A program made the position numbers and the translations under genes. From assembly GCF_003945595.2 (NCBI RefSeq), contig NW_024104665.1:3129651-3193650 (forward strand): 64,000 bases of DNA, written 5' to 3'. Origin of the DNA: Pipra filicauda. Its lineage: Eukaryota; Chordata; Aves; Passeriformes; Pipridae. Below are positions 10,764 through 22,944 of this stretch, one piece after another. The notes under the pieces were generated by a model. It had not been told where the DNA came from and did no database searches. It was given only the letters and a program-made list of their open reading frames with translations. Numbering within the stretch: the first letter of the stretch is position 1; each line of letters opens with the position of its first letter.

Positions 10764-13654
10764 CTGATAAGTAAAGAAAGACAGCAATGGCTACAAGCCA
10801 GCACACTGTAGACCAATATGAATATACTGAGGCAATATTTCCTGAGCTACAGACCCCAAACCAACTTTGCATTATTACAACAGTATGTGCCATTAAAAAG
10901 AAAAACCACAGTTGAGTTATGTTTTTATTGTAATTCTTCCTGATCTTTTTAAGAGGCATTGTCAAATGTGCTTTACTTGACACATTTATTGAAGTCTTCT
11001 CTTCAAAATTTAGGGTACTATTAATATATGCTCTTAACTGATTACGAGTAAATATATTTGCTCTTTTTCTAGAACTAGGTTTTAGTTAATTTTTATGGAA
11101 TTCTATTATTTTTCCTTCTTCACTGGTGTTCTTTCATAATTTCCTGTCTTCAGAGTGTAATTTCTCATTTCCTTCCCTAGACAACAATACCATTCAAACC
11201 TCTGTCCCAGTATCTGGGAGTCCTTGTTCAGGTTCTTGCTCCACTTCCTCAAAAGTGTTAATATAAATGTTCATAAGGCGCAGAATGAAGTGGAGCAGTG
11301 AACTTACACGGGTTCTGCAACAGTTTTATCAGGAATAAGTTTAAGGAACTGGTTTTCCATGCTACCTCATTGCCAACAAAGCTGTCTTCTATTGTAAAAA
11401 TGTTAAAAATGTGTTAAAACTGCTAGAACAATGCTAATTCCTCTTGCATGATGTGAAATCTCACTTGATCAAGTAATAAGCTTAACAACATATATTACAC
11501 TACATAACAATGCACAGATCATACAGAGTAGCATTTTCTAACACTCAGTGTATGATATGAATGTGTCGAAGCCTAAAAAGCAGCCTATGCTTTACACCCC
11601 ATCCTCACTTTGCATCAAGAACTGTTGGTTTGTTCCTAGTTTTTCTTCACAAATGCACGTGAATCAAAATCTGAACATTACAAGTAGACTTTGAAGGGAA
11701 AAGAAACTATTTGCTCCATTTACCAAACTCCCTGTGAACATAAAGCACATCACTGAGGCGTTAAGTGTGTCTGTTATTGGTGCAGACCAATGGGTCTCTC
11801 TCACCTGGTACATCAAATTGGAAGTGCAAGGCAAAGAAATAGTGAAAGCCCTTAGAGAACCTCTGGAGCAACTGTGCAATTGGTCAGGGTAAAGAAACTG
11901 CAGGGTGCTCAAGTTGTACCACCTTCTTCCCAGTCACTGGAAAAACTGTTTTAAGAAAACACTATTCCTCAAACTAAATGTAACCAAATAAAAAACTCAG
12001 AGTGGCCATAAAGAGATACTTAGGAAAGCATAAGAATGGGACAAGCCAGATTATTTTCCTCAACAGGTATTTCCCCAGCCTTCAGCAATTTTAGCTCAGG
12101 CATTTCCTGGGCTGAACGTGGTTTCTGGATATTTAAAAACTCTCTCTTGTGTATGTTTGATCTCCCCTTATACCTATTTCTCAAGCACAAGTATTATGAG
12201 GAGAGGCTGAGGGAGCTGGGGTTGTTCAGCCTGGAGAAGAGGAGGCTCAGAGGAGACCTCATCACTCTCTAGAACTCCCTGAAAGGAGGTTGTAGCCAGC
12301 TGGGGATTGGTCTCTTCTCCCAGGCAACCAGCAGTAGGACAAGAGGGCATGGTCTTAAGCTGTGCCAGGGGAGGTTTAGGTTGCATATTAGGAAGAAATT
12401 TTTTACAGAGAGTAATCAGACATTGGAATGGGCTGCCCAGGGAGGTGGTTCATTCTCCGTCCCTGGAGGTTTTTAAGATGAGATTGGATGTAGCACTTAG
12501 TGCCCTGGTCTAGTAACCACGGCAGTGTTGGATCAAGGGTTGGACTTGATGATCTCAGAGGTCTTTTCCAACCTGGATGATTCTATGATTCTATGTAAAA
12601 TTTTAGCATCCACAACTTATTTTGGCAAGTTCTACTCTTTATGAATATTTTGATGATTGCTCTCCTTTTGTTTTCAGTAATTCCCATTGTATCTATCTGG
12701 AAATATTACACACAGCTGGTGGTCACAGTGTAGGGATATATTAAGGAGTTACTGTACACCTCCCTGCCTGGGGAAAAAACAGTAATCCAGAAACGTCTAC
12801 ATAGCAGAGGATCTCAGTAACAATCAGTTTGCAAACATTTGCTTCAAAGCAAACAGGCATAGCTTCCCTTCAGGTGAAAACCATCTGTTTGGTATCCTGA
12901 AACCAGTGTCATAGACCAGCATTTGTAACTGTGTTAGTGAAGTGCCAATGAATAAACTGAACCACAAATTCTCATCCATCCAGACTTCCTATATTCTTCT
13001 TGAAACATTTGTTTACATTTAAGACACAGACTTAGGAACTGTTTATGGTGACAAATAAAAGCAATTTTAGGACAACCCCACATCCATCTGAAAACACGTT
13101 TAAGATCAAATAAACCAAAACACAAATCTTTTAAAACAGTACTTATGCATTTGCATTATGCATATAAATCAGTTTCCAGGCTGTCATACTACAGTAAACT
13201 TTTATAATACATTTAGCAAAATCTGTATTAAAAATACTGGAACAGAAGACCTAAAATTATTTCAGATTGTTTTCTGACTCTGTGCATGACAGTTTTTTTT
13301 GAACCAGCTCACAGTGGTTAAGTATGGTGTCATCAGTTTGGATATTTTGCCTCTACACTAGCTGTCCCTGCAGTTTTCTCCTGACACTTTACCTGAACAT
13401 TTCTGGAAGATACCAGTTTTTTAAAGATCACTACGCCAGGAAGATCAATGAAAATGCAGCTTTACATCAAAGCAGTGCAGGAAAGTTTAACAACGGTACG
13501 TGTCTTTGAATGTAACTGATATCCTGGTATTTATCCCTCTGCACCAAATTCTCCAGGACAACTATGTTTCCTCAACATGTGAAAAGTATGGCTGGCTTCC
13601 TTAACAGATATGCCAAGGTGGTTGTTGACATTGAGTCTATACTAAACAGCATAC
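10764..13654 (-). other. PREPL: PREPL intron with one CR1 copy
   Basis: This is the largest PREPL intron in the window, between coding exons 1 and 2. Its one recognisable element is the plus-strand CR1 fragment at 12186-12596. The rest is AT-rich without identifiable features. Confidence 0.8.
12186..12596 (+). mobile_element. CR1 LINE, 5'-truncated, 3' end
   Basis: This is a CR1 3' part in plus orientation. Frame pieces include [20 protein letters not shown] (end of the CR1 reverse transcriptase ORF), followed by the usual non-coding tail. It ends in GATGATTCTATGATTCTATG, two copies of the CR1 terminal octamer. The ORF is broken just after RGDLITL. It is antisense to PREPL, inside an intron. 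Confidence 0.95.
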
Positions 13655-13873
13655 CTTGCAGGAAAAGAATCTCCACGGCAGGATGCTTCCAGATGGTGCG
13701 GTCCTGCGTGTGTGTGTACATTCTGAACAGTTCAGGATGTGGCATTTTTTTGCTTTAATTTTACTACAAGGACATGTTGTTTGAAGATGGTTAATGCTAG
13801 AGTAGTACTTGACACTGAAGCTCAGCCCTCGGAGAAGATTTCGCAGTCCAACACAGGACATCATAACCTTCAT
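13655..13873 (-). CDS. PREPL: PREPL coding exon 1 (start codon, probable mitochondrial presequence)
   Basis: This exon encodes residues 1-73. The chosen ATG is at 13873-13871, with G at -3 (context AAGAAATGA). The reading runs in phase 0 to the CK codons before donor GTATGC at 13654. The exon itself starts upstream, at an AG acceptor ending at 13898 or 13889. Residues 9-25 (LRNLLRGLSFSVKYYSS) are rich in Arg, Leu and Ser without acidic residues, as in a mitochondrial targeting peptide. The end, PWRFFSCK, resembles the human long-form stretch SRSFSCK. This fits the long isoform of PREPL. The targeting role is inferred from composition only. Confidence 0.88.
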
Positions 13874-14763
13874 TTCTTGATAGCCAACCTGAAATTTCTG
13901 AAAATCCCGAATTGCAGATCATTTACACTGCGTATGAAAAAAACGTAACATAAACTGCAGGTAGAACTTCCTCTCTCACAGAAATGATATTGATTCATTA
14001 GGTAAATCATATGAGAAGACACAGTAAAACTTTGGCTGTTTCTTATCAACTGGTACCTGCAGTTTAACCAGCACGTTCCTGGCGGCTCAAGTTTAACTCC
14101 AGCGAAACTAGGAGGAGAATGAAAAGTGCAACTACACACCTTCAAGCGCTGAAGAACGAAACTCTGGGAGAGTTTGGAGAAGTCGAACCCCCCCCCGCTC
14201 CCCCATCATCCAACACCAAACCCACGCTCTCTCTCCAGAGGGTCTCTCGGCAGCAGGAGCTGACCCCGCCTGCGGGGGTCAGGCCCCACGTGTCCCCCCA
14301 GGGCCGGGGCTCACTCCAGCGCTGTCCCTCCCGCCGCGGCCCGCGCAAGAACTCGCCGTGGCGCTCCCGCTCCTCCTCCCTCTCCCGCTCCGCCGGGGCT
14401 GCCCGGGATAAGATGCCAGCCAGGCGGCAGCGCTCCCGGCTGGCGCTGCCCTCAAGCAAGATGGCGGCCGGGAGCTTCAGCGATTAAGCCGCTGATGTCA
14501 GCGCGGGGACTCGGAGCCGCGGCGGGCGGGCTGGCGCGGGCCCTGGCGCGGCTGTCTCGGGTGGCTGCCGTGCCACACACAGTCCCGTGCCCGGAGGCCA
14601 CACACGACTTGTCTTGAGGCGCGCTCCCGCCTCTGCGGTGCCGGGCCTGGAGAACGCGGAACTCCTCGGCCGCTTAGAGACCGGCTCAGCGCTGCCCCTA
14701 ACAAAGATGGCCGCCCTCCTCCTCCTGCTCCATCGCTAGCCCGGCCGGTCCCGCAGCCGCTGG

Positions 14764-14840
14764 ATGCTCGGTGGCGCGGTCCTGCCGGCCCGGCCAGTGC
14801 TCCCTCCCGCCGTGCCAGCTTCAGGCGCTCCCGCCGTGGC
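14764..14840 (+). other. CAMKMT: Possible CAMKMT 5' leader with upstream ATGs
   Basis: If transcription starts before 14700, three ATGs precede the CAMKMT start. ATG 14461 gives 8 codons (stop TAA) and ATG 14707 gives 10 codons (stop TAG). ATG 14764 is out of frame and overlaps the coding start. The first two lie inside the YY1-type motifs. Whether they are transcribed depends on the unknown start site. Confidence 0.35.
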
Positions 14841-14939
14841 ATGGCCGAGGCTGCCGGCTCCCCGCGCCGCCCCGCCGCGGGCAGGTGCGAGGGGAGCGGC
14901 GCGGGGGCGGCCCGAGCCCGCTGGCGGCTGCTCGGACAG
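14841..14939 (+). CDS. CAMKMT: CAMKMT exon 1 coding part
   Basis: CAMKMT trimethylates a conserved lysine of calmodulin (Lys115 in vertebrates) using S-adenosylmethionine. This exon gives 33 codons from ATG 14841 (context GTGGCATGG, good Kozak) to GGACAG before donor GTAGGG at 14940. The end, ARWRLLGQ, matches the human exon-1 end ARWKLLRQ. The preceding Ala/Gly/Arg-rich stretch is poorly conserved and is about 13 residues shorter than human. I saw no in-frame upstream ATG. It lies in the CpG island, and an overlapping out-of-frame ATG occurs at 14764. Confidence 0.93.
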
Positions 14940-15303
14940 GTAGGGGGAGCCCGCGGGCGGGAGGGGCTGCCGGCATGGCGGGGGGGCGGCGGCGCGGCCC
15001 GAGGGAGCGCAGGGGCTCTGGTCCCGCGGGCCGGGCTGTGGCCCTGGCGGGGCGCTGGTGCGGCGGGGGTGCGAAGCGCTGTCCGCAGCCCTGGCAGGAG
15101 GATTGCCGGCAACAGTACGGTGGGGTTTGCAAAGTGGTTTGCAGCCCTCTGCCTGAAAAATGTGGTAATAATAAAAATATGTACGTGTATATACGCACCC
15201 ACGGCTCTGTGAAGAGAGGGGAAGTGGAGGGGCAGGTACCAGTCTCTTTCGTGAGCAGTGACAGGACGCGAGGAAGCTGCATGGAGCTGAGTCGGCAGGT
15301 TTA

Positions 15304-15466
15304 GGTTGGGAAAAGGTTCTAGAATAGGCTCCCCAGGGAAGTGGTCGCAGCACCAAGCCTGTCTGAGTTCAAGAAGCATTTGGACAATGCCTTCAGGATT
15401 CTTCGTCAGTCCTGTGCAGAACCAAGAGATGGATCCCTTCCAACTCAGGATATGCTATGATTCTAA
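15304..15466 (+). mobile_element. CR1 LINE 3' fragment
   Basis: This is a short CR1 3' end in CAMKMT intron 1. It contains CCCCAGGGAAGTGGTCGCAG, GGATCCCTTCCAACTC and a degenerate GCTATGATTCTA end. It seems a different, older CR1 subfamily from the copy at 12.2 kb. No coding potential remains. Confidence 0.85.
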
Positions 15467-16586
15467 ATTGTGCCTTAGATTCCCAAACAGTCCATGGCCA
15501 GTGTTAAGGGAGGAGGGCCAGCATCACATTGGCACCTTGTAGCCTGAGGGCACTACCTTGGGATTTTCAGGCCATGGTTTGACACTTTTCATCGATGCTG
15601 CTGTGGCTGGTTGTTGTGGGTTTTACCCCATTCCTGCTCTTTGCTCCCTGTTCCCCAAATTGCCTTTCATGGTGAGCGGGGGCAAGACCCCACTCACCTG
15701 GCAGTGAAAACTGCACTTTGCTGAGGCTGGCTGGGCCATGCCTGGAGGAAGATGAGGAGGAAGAAGGAGCAAGTGGTGACACCTGTGCTGTGGTGTCAGC
15801 AGCTTCTCAGCTCCAACCTTCCATACTGTTTTAGACCTTTCAGGAGCTATGCAAGGTTGGAAAGGATTCCTCTGCAGATAAGCGTATGTGTAAAGGCTTA
15901 AAAAAAAACAGATCAGCTTAATTAGTTGTTATTGTTATGGGATGTGATATTTACAGCCCTAACTCGAATGTTTAGTTCTCTGCAAATGCACACCTGGAGC
16001 TGCCCATTGGCAGCTCTCCCTGAGAAGGTGGGTTGAAAGGGCCACCTGGCTGCAGCTGGGTAACGGAGTGAGAGGCCTGAGGGCATCAATATTGCATTTT
16101 ATATGTGGTTTTGGTTTGTAGATTTGCTGATCCTGTTCAACAGGACCAAATTCTGTTTTATTATACTCTAAAGCAGGAAATGTCAAAGTTACTGGTAGGA
16201 ATATCAGGTTTGTCTTTGTAGGTTTCTGTTCTAGCAGGCTGTGTAAGCTGACCTCTGTGGCTATACTAGCTATTACTTGTTTTCAACATATACTGTCTTT
16301 GGCATATTCCTGTCTCTTAAAAATCACACGGAGCTTTTCATAACAACAGAATGGGATTGTGGAAGGGTGCGCGTAGGTATTTGTGGAGAAGGCTTCTGTT
16401 TCTTCCTCAAACTACATGTATCTTTGACCTTTTCCTCTACAGATTCTCTGGGTTTTCCCATGTTCTTTAGCTTTTCTTTTGATTTTTGTATGGTACAATG
16501 AGCAAAGATCAATTTAATCTTACTGGTACATCTGAAGTAAAAATCAGTTCTGCACTCTTTACTACAGAAGTGCTCAGATCTATCTA

Positions 16587-16630
16587 TGGATTGGAAGAAG
16601 GTATCAAATGGATTGGAAGAAGGTATCAAC
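16587..16630. repeat. 22-bp tandem duplication
   Basis: The unit TGGATTGGAAGAAGGTATCA plus two bases occurs twice head to tail (16587-16608 and 16609-16630), differing only at the last base. It is in CAMKMT intron 1. Confidence 0.9.
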
Positions 16631-18745
16631 CTCCCTTTATATCCATCTTTAAAGGAGCACTGTCAAAGTGTTTCTTACAGTGCTTTTAAAAACACATTTC
16701 ATACTGCTTATAATAGTGGCTTATGTGAAATCAGTTCTGTGGTGTGTTTATATATTGAATTTGCTTTCATTCAATGCACACACAAATTGATTTACTATGG
16801 TAAGGATGCTTGAGTGCCTGCTCGCTGATTTAATTAAGAAAAAAACCCTTTTATGAGGTATCCTATGAAGCTAACATAAAGAACCAGAGGTTTGCATAAT
16901 TACCTATGTGTTCTTTATCAATAAAATGTTTTATGTATGTAGCGAGTTTGAAGTTTGGCAACATTTTTAAACTTAGCCTGTCAGAATCAAGAAAAATATT
17001 TTTTGCATTCAATCAGTGCTAAGGGAAGTTGGCCATTCATTTGAAAATGCATTTGAAAATAACAGGAGTAAATTCTCTAAGGCTGTTTTTTGAGTTCTGC
17101 CAGTGTGTGCAACTGATGGCATTATCCAGTCTGTAGTTTTTAGCAACAAAGTTAGAGAAATAGGCATGCATTAGGTTACTCCCTATATGTATGTTTGGCT
17201 TGCCATTGCTTTAAAGCAGCCCCCAAACAACACGCTTTTCTGAAAATTAGGTCTTGATGGTTTTCTTTAGTTGTCAAGATGGACCATTTTGTTTCCAGAC
17301 CTACTGGTACTACATGAAGGTCTTAATTTTGCTGGTCTTTTAATTTGGTTCTCCTGTTTTGATGTTTTTGCCATTTCCTTCATGTACGTATTTTTCTCAT
17401 GTGGTACAGAAGTACAAAGTAGTGTGGACAGCACACAGCCGTTTTTCATACTTTGTTGAAAATGCCTGTGCCTTTCATATGCTGAGACCTGCCAATGGAT
17501 CCAAAAGCAGTAAGCTTGATGCCTCAAACCTGCTGTTAGTTCCTAGCAGCGTAGCAAACACAGTGATTCTCCTCACATATGTAGTACTTCGAAGTATCCT
17601 GCAAAATAAGAGGTCGTGGCCTCAAATTGTAAGGCTGTTGAATGCGAGTGCATTTTCATTTAAAGCATGTTGACAGAGGTTGGATACAGCAAAAAAATCA
17701 GTGACCTGTTATTTTTTGTACACATCCTGTATGCAAAGCTTCCATTTCAAGTTTCATAATTCTGAGAGCTGTTTCTCATTTGATTTATCTCTAGTTGGCA
17801 AAAATCTGTAAATTGCGATGCCGTCCTACTCAATGGAGCTATTCTTGTACCTCTGTCAATTTATAGTTATGACTTTATTTTCTGCTCTGATTTTGGTGTT
17901 TGTTTTTTTTTTTCATCACTGTGGACTGCATATGCACCTTAATTTTAAAAATGCAACGGCAATTATTTATGTATTCTGTCCAATGTTAGGAGAAAAGTTA
18001 AATCCAGGATATCTCTCCTTCCACATCAATGACCCAAGGAATAAGTCTTTTTGTCTGGCAGGGAAGTGCTGACTGTGTTGTCTGTTCTGTGCAATGACAC
18101 AGCTCAAACAGGCAGGATGCCAGGTTTTCCTGCACAGGTTGATACTTTGCTCCCTGAGGATGGCTGAGTGCAGCAGACTATGCAGGAAGAGAGTCCATGT
18201 TTTCACTTTCCCGAACAAGTGTTGTAATCATTTATGAAATACAAATGACCACGTTCTATCTCTGCCACTACCTTGAATTCTTCTGTCTCTTAGCACTGAA
18301 CTTGGTGCTGTCAGTGTATTTTGGGGCTCACATAAGGGCTGGCTCATGCATCAGTCCCCTTATGGGGGCCTGGTAGGGGAATACACCATTGTGGTGTCTG
18401 TAACTTTGAGGCTTGGTACAGGTGGCAAGTTTCTCAACTCGGGCAGCTTTGACAGCAATTTGGCAAATGTGCAGCAGACAACTTATAAGGTAGGAGGTGG
18501 TCTGCCAGGGAAACACATAGTACTCAGACACCATAGGATCATGTTTTGGGTTTAGCTATTTAGATTCTAGAGATGATACTCTTGCTTAATTTTTTTTTTC
18601 CCTCCCTCTATAGGAACAGTGAGTGGCACAGAAATTTCTTGGTGAGGGCTCTGCTTGGACTGTGAAACTTTGTGAAATGAGAGGATGGGGAGAACCTGGT
18701 TTGCCCCTCTAATTTTTGCATGGGTCTGCTGAAGCAAGAGTTAAA

Positions 18746-18789
18746 AAAGCAAATGTACTGTGTACTTCTGAACACAGTACATTTGCTTT
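18746..18789. repeat. Perfect 18-bp inverted repeat (hairpin)
   Basis: The left arm AAAGCAAATGTACTGTGT (18746-18763) and the right arm ACACAGTACATTTGCTTT (18772-18789) are exact reverse complements around an 8-base loop. It lies about 215 bp before CAMKMT exon 2. The stem is too short for a typical microRNA precursor. Possible origins are a template-switch event or a very small element. Confidence 0.85.
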
Positions 18790-19004
18790 ACAGTTATTGA
18801 AACATAACTCATAACCCATTCCCTTGACCCTTACCATTAATACCATTGTTATTTTGTTCAGGCTTGACGTACTTGGAGTAGTTTTTCATAACTATTAGCT
18901 GATAGCATAGCCATTATGGTTTGCCTCTTTACTTAAAGAGGCCTCTGTTTGTTCTTTTCTTTGAAGTTTTATTCTTAACGCTTAACTTGTTCCTCATTTC
19001 AAAG

Positions 19005-19171
19005 GTTCTGAAGAAAAAGCACTTGAAAGATGTGCATCTCCAACAAGTATCTGTAAGAAGGTTTGCATCCTTCAATCTCTTTTCAGTAGAGGACCAGAAT
19101 ATGGAAGAGGAAACTGGGACCTGGGTTCAATATAAAAGCATCTTTTATCCCGAGTATAGTGTGTCCTTAAG
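19005..19171 (+). CDS. CAMKMT: CAMKMT exon 2
   Basis: This 167-bp exon encodes residues 34-88 plus two bases of codon 89. The acceptor is TTCCTCATTTCAAAG and the donor is [26 protein letters not shown] aligns with the human VLKQKHLDDCLRHVSVRRF. It is followed by FNLFSVEDQ and by [17 protein letters not shown], matching human AWVQYTSIFCPEYSISL. It is the N-terminal extension ahead of the SAM-binding core. Confidence 0.98.
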
Positions 19172-22100
19172 GTAAGCATTGTTAGAATTTTGAGTACTTT
19201 CTAAGATCTCGAATGGGCCTCAAATATAAAACTCATTAGTCCTTCTTCCAGTGTTTTTTGTAACTAGGGCATGGTTTACAAATAAACTGTTAGATGTTAT
19301 TTTTAGTTTTTTGTTATAGTAAGCAGCTTGTCTGATTTTTTTTTTCTTTTTTTTCCTCTGGTACATTTCACTGAAGTGGCAGAACTTCACTGAAAATACT
19401 AATGATTGTACATAAACCAAGAGCATTTATTTTATGTTTTTAATAGCTTTCTGTTTTGACATTCTTCAAATATAAATAGGATGTAGAAAAACTTGAGCAC
19501 ATTTATGTGTAGTCTTAATAAAAATTTTAATGACATGATGTTATTCATAAAGTCCTAAAATCTTTTTGGTAATGATCTATATTTTACTGAGCTTTCTTCT
19601 TAACAGTCCTTGTAAAACTCAATGTTAATTTGGAAGCCAATTTTCAAAATGAAAGAATAAAAACTCCCCCTTCCAACAAAATAATATATAGCTAATGAAG
19701 AAATCTGGTTTATATGAGAGCAGGTCAAAGAAACAAAGATATTTGTGTTGAAGAAACTAACAATAAAAAAATCCACACACAAACAAACAAACAAAATCAC
19801 AGAAACCTGGCCCTCCCACCTCTGCAAAACCCTCTCAAGGAATGTTAATGGATTCCCAGTAGCTTTGTTTATAAGTCCCATTCATTACTATGTTTGTGGG
19901 GGTTTTGTTGTTTTTATTTTCTTTTCTCCTACTTTGTTCTTCTTTTCCCTGTTCAGTTTTGTATGTATCTACCGCTAGGTTTTGCCTTAACAGGTATCAC
20001 TGCAACAGTAACTTAAGCACCCCTAAATTGATACTTGTTTTGCAGCCTCTAAGTGGCTCTCTGAGAGTCTGGGATTTTGCATTCTCTGCACAGTGGAGTC
20101 TGTTCTGGAGAACTCGAGTCAAAAAGTGTATTTTTTTTTACCTGGGACCTTTAAATTAGAGTCAATCATAGAAACTAAGATTTAACACAAACAAGTGGCT
20201 ATCATTAAACTGTGACATTTTTGCAAGGTTATAAAATGAAACAACAAGAAAAACAAACCAAACTAAACCAACCCCACAATGCTTCATGCAGGTCATTTTA
20301 AATTTGCATCTGGGTGTAAAGTCAAGTACAAAATTGTTTAGAGCTTTATGAAGTCTTAATTTTCCATTTTCTGAGATTACACTTATTGATGTTAGAAGGG
20401 TTCAAGAGATAACTTTTTCTTTGAAAAATACTATTGTTTGTAATAGAAGTAGGTGCAGTGTTTTTCCATGTGTAAACTTCTCCTCTAAACTGCCAGGGAA
20501 TGCTGTGTACTAATTCAGATGCTCACAAACTACATAATCTCTTTGTGCAGTTTATTTCTTGATTTTAGGTCTTCAGAGGCACACGCTGGTGATAGGAAAT
20601 GCACAGTGTTTAGGTAGAATTTGGGCTGAACAAGGCTGCAGTCCTTTGCACTGTAGCCCTGAACTCCTTCAGTCTCCTTAGTTCACTGCCATGGTTTACA
20701 ACACTCGGTGTCACTTGGTTGATTTATTAGTTCTAGAGTTTTAAAGTAGGAGATGAGCTAGGGTTCACCTGTGCTGACAGTGCAAAAGCAATGTCAGACT
20801 GATCATGCTCTGCCATTGATAGTTGTATACTTCTGTTTCCACCACTTCCTATGTCACCATTTCATTTTGTATTGTGTATTTACCTAAAAAATAGTGGCTT
20901 CATTGATAATAGGACACAGCTCAAACTGTAGACTGCAAAAAACCATGTTTATTTATGCATTCTTTTATTGTGTTCCTCTGATTTTGTCCAATGGAAGTGT
21001 TTAGTTTCTGTGCTGCAGCAGAGTCACATTGCCTTTCAAAAACTGAATATTGCAAAGAATATTGTCTTCTGGTGGGAATTTTTATTTTATGTTTTCCCGC
21101 ATTTTGTTCCTTTTCAAAAGATATTCAGTGACCTAGAAAAATGATAATCACTGATTGTTTTAGGAATAATGATCAGAACTTACTCTTCTATATTAAAACG
21201 TTTTTTCCATACTAAGGCAGTGGCAATAGATAGAGTATAATAATTATTTCAGAATATTGCAGGATGGTGAAGAAGGGAAGGAGAAAATACTCCCTGTGTA
21301 TTTTGCCAGGAAAAAAGTATAAATAGCCTGCAAAAAAATCCTCGTTACCTGGAGTCTGTGTTAAATAAGGTTTCTTCCCTGTTTTTGCAGAAGCAGTAAT
21401 TTAAGGGGATAAGCATAACAGTTTAACATACATAATAGAGCAACAGTTCTTATTGCTGAAAACTTACATATCTAGAAGATAAGAAGTCTTGGAGTAAGTG
21501 TTCTTGGATCTTTGAGAACTGATCATGTCTTGGAAGCTTAAGGGTTCTCTGAATATCTGACAGTTTTCCCCTAATTTTCCTCCTTCCGTTGACAAAATAT
21601 TATTTATAATAATATTAAACAGTAGAAATAATTTTAACAAGAGCACATTATTAACAATAACTTCAGTCAGGTAAATCCAGAACAGCATGCTTGAATAGGA
21701 GAACCTTTAGGTATCTTTTTGTGAGAAAAAAAAAATATTGCTATGGCCCCTCTAAAATCTTGACAAAACTGCTTTCGAATTTTCATCTACATATGTTTTC
21801 CTTATGCATTAGCATCTTCTTGGGAGAGCTCATTGCATATGTTGGATGTTAAAAGGGTTGTCAGATAATATCTTGACAAGACTAAATACTTAGGAAAGTT
21901 CATAAGGTTGGTAGTGGCTTATGGCAAAGAGTATAAAGGTCAAGCTATATCAGTTCAAGGGCTATCAAAACTGATCAAATTGTATATTCAGATATGCTAT
22001 GACCTAGCTGGAATTACTGCTCCAGAGGGACTTGAGACCACTTTGTCAGGCAAATACAAGCTTTGAGAGGAACTACCAGTCATGTGCATGCTTTTCTGAA

Positions 22101-22944
22101 CTTTGTTGTTTTAGTAAGCTGCTGTTTTTCTAACGAAATTCAGATTGGATCCACATTTGGGATCATGCCATGTTTTTCTGTCACTAGTTTATTTTTTGGA
22201 CCATTCTTAAAAACAAATCTTCCAAAGCAGGAAGTCAGAAGCACCAATATAAGGCAATTTTTGCTTCAAAAATTTAAGTTGAATTTGTATACCATTTTGA
22301 CTAGATCCTTGAAATGACAATATCATTGACTCATTTTAGAAATTCCTGTAACTCTTTTAGTTAAACAATGATCTTCAGTGTGCTTAATGAAATGTAGACC
22401 CATAATACATGTTGGAAAGTGGTCTCCTGAAATTCGTATAGGTACTAAGGAGCTTCACAGTAGCTCTGGGATATCAAAAGGAGTGTCTGATGAGTGTGGG
22501 GTTTTGTTAGCAGTGAAAGGTGTTTCAAAATTTAATTTCTTGTGTTATAATCCAGAATCTGATTCAATTAGTCTTTCCTCATTTGGATTTGTACAGTATC
22601 TGATATTCCTACACACTAAATCTTTGTCTTGTTGTGAATTGAGTGGCTATGTACATGAAATTGCTCTCTAGTGTTGTTTGCCATTAATGTTAGTTAAAAA
22701 ATAAATCCCTGAATTGTCAGGAAGTCAGCCTCAGAATCAGGTTGAATGTTTATATTAGTCTAGCATGGAGAATGTAGATGTGTTCAGTCCAAGCTGGTAT
22801 CTTTTTGCAGGTTTCACATTCAGAGTTGGATAGAGTAAACTGAAGTAATCTAGTCTGCAGGTGAAAATATAGATCTCCTTTTCAGTGAAATTTCTTCTGA
22901 GTTTAATGTGGAAAAAGGTATTTTCATTACAGATGTCATCACAG

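Larger units (their letters stand above)
1160..14140 (-). other. PREPL: PREPL gene, 5' part (nine coding exons in window)
   Basis: PREPL is a serine hydrolase of the prolyl oligopeptidase (S9) family, with an N-terminal beta-propeller and a C-terminal alpha/beta-hydrolase domain. It is described as a (thio)esterase-like enzyme in cytosol and, as a longer form, in mitochondria. Nine coding exons on the minus strand (13873 down to 1160) each have AG acceptors and GT donors. Together they give one continuous frame of 1595 coding bases, about 532 codons. They match my memory of the human protein in order, including the hydrolase-entry motif [12 protein letters not shown]. The exons for GGGE and the catalytic Ser, Asp and His lie beyond position 1. 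The 5' untranslated exon is not firmly placed: 14140 is a candidate donor edge (CTTGAAG then GTGTGT), and the acceptor is near 13889-13898. The gene is head to head with CAMKMT. Confidence 0.95.
14150..15110. promoter_or_regulatory. CpG-island bidirectional promoter of PREPL and CAMKMT
   Basis: GC content and CpG density rise sharply here against AT-rich flanks. The region lies between the divergent starts of PREPL (minus) and CAMKMT (plus), as in human. Visible sites include CACGTG at 14287-14292, a YY1-type AAGATGGCGGC at 14458-14468, an ATF/CRE-like TGATGTCA at 14493-14500, and a second YY1-type AAGATGGC at 14704-14711. No TATA box is seen. Exact transcription starts cannot be read from sequence. 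Confidence 0.85.
14940..19004 (+). other. CAMKMT: CAMKMT intron 1
   Basis: The GC-rich start (to about 15110) belongs to the CpG island. After that it is AT-rich, with the CR1 fragment at 15304, the tandem duplication at 16587 and the hairpin at 18746. I see no other exon or element. Confidence 0.85.

Noticed and set aside
10660..10983. A 107-codon minus frame overlapping PREPL coding exon 2
   Set aside because: It is in a different frame from the in-phase PREPL exon and starts in the intron.
14498..15379. A 293-codon minus frame and other long frames in the CpG island
   Set aside because: Long frames are expected in GC-rich DNA. It overlaps CAMKMT exon 1 antisense and a CR1 fragment, and it has no family similarity.
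18746..18789. A microRNA precursor
   Set aside because: The stem is only 18 bp with no continuing pairing outside it, too short for normal Drosha/Dicer processing.
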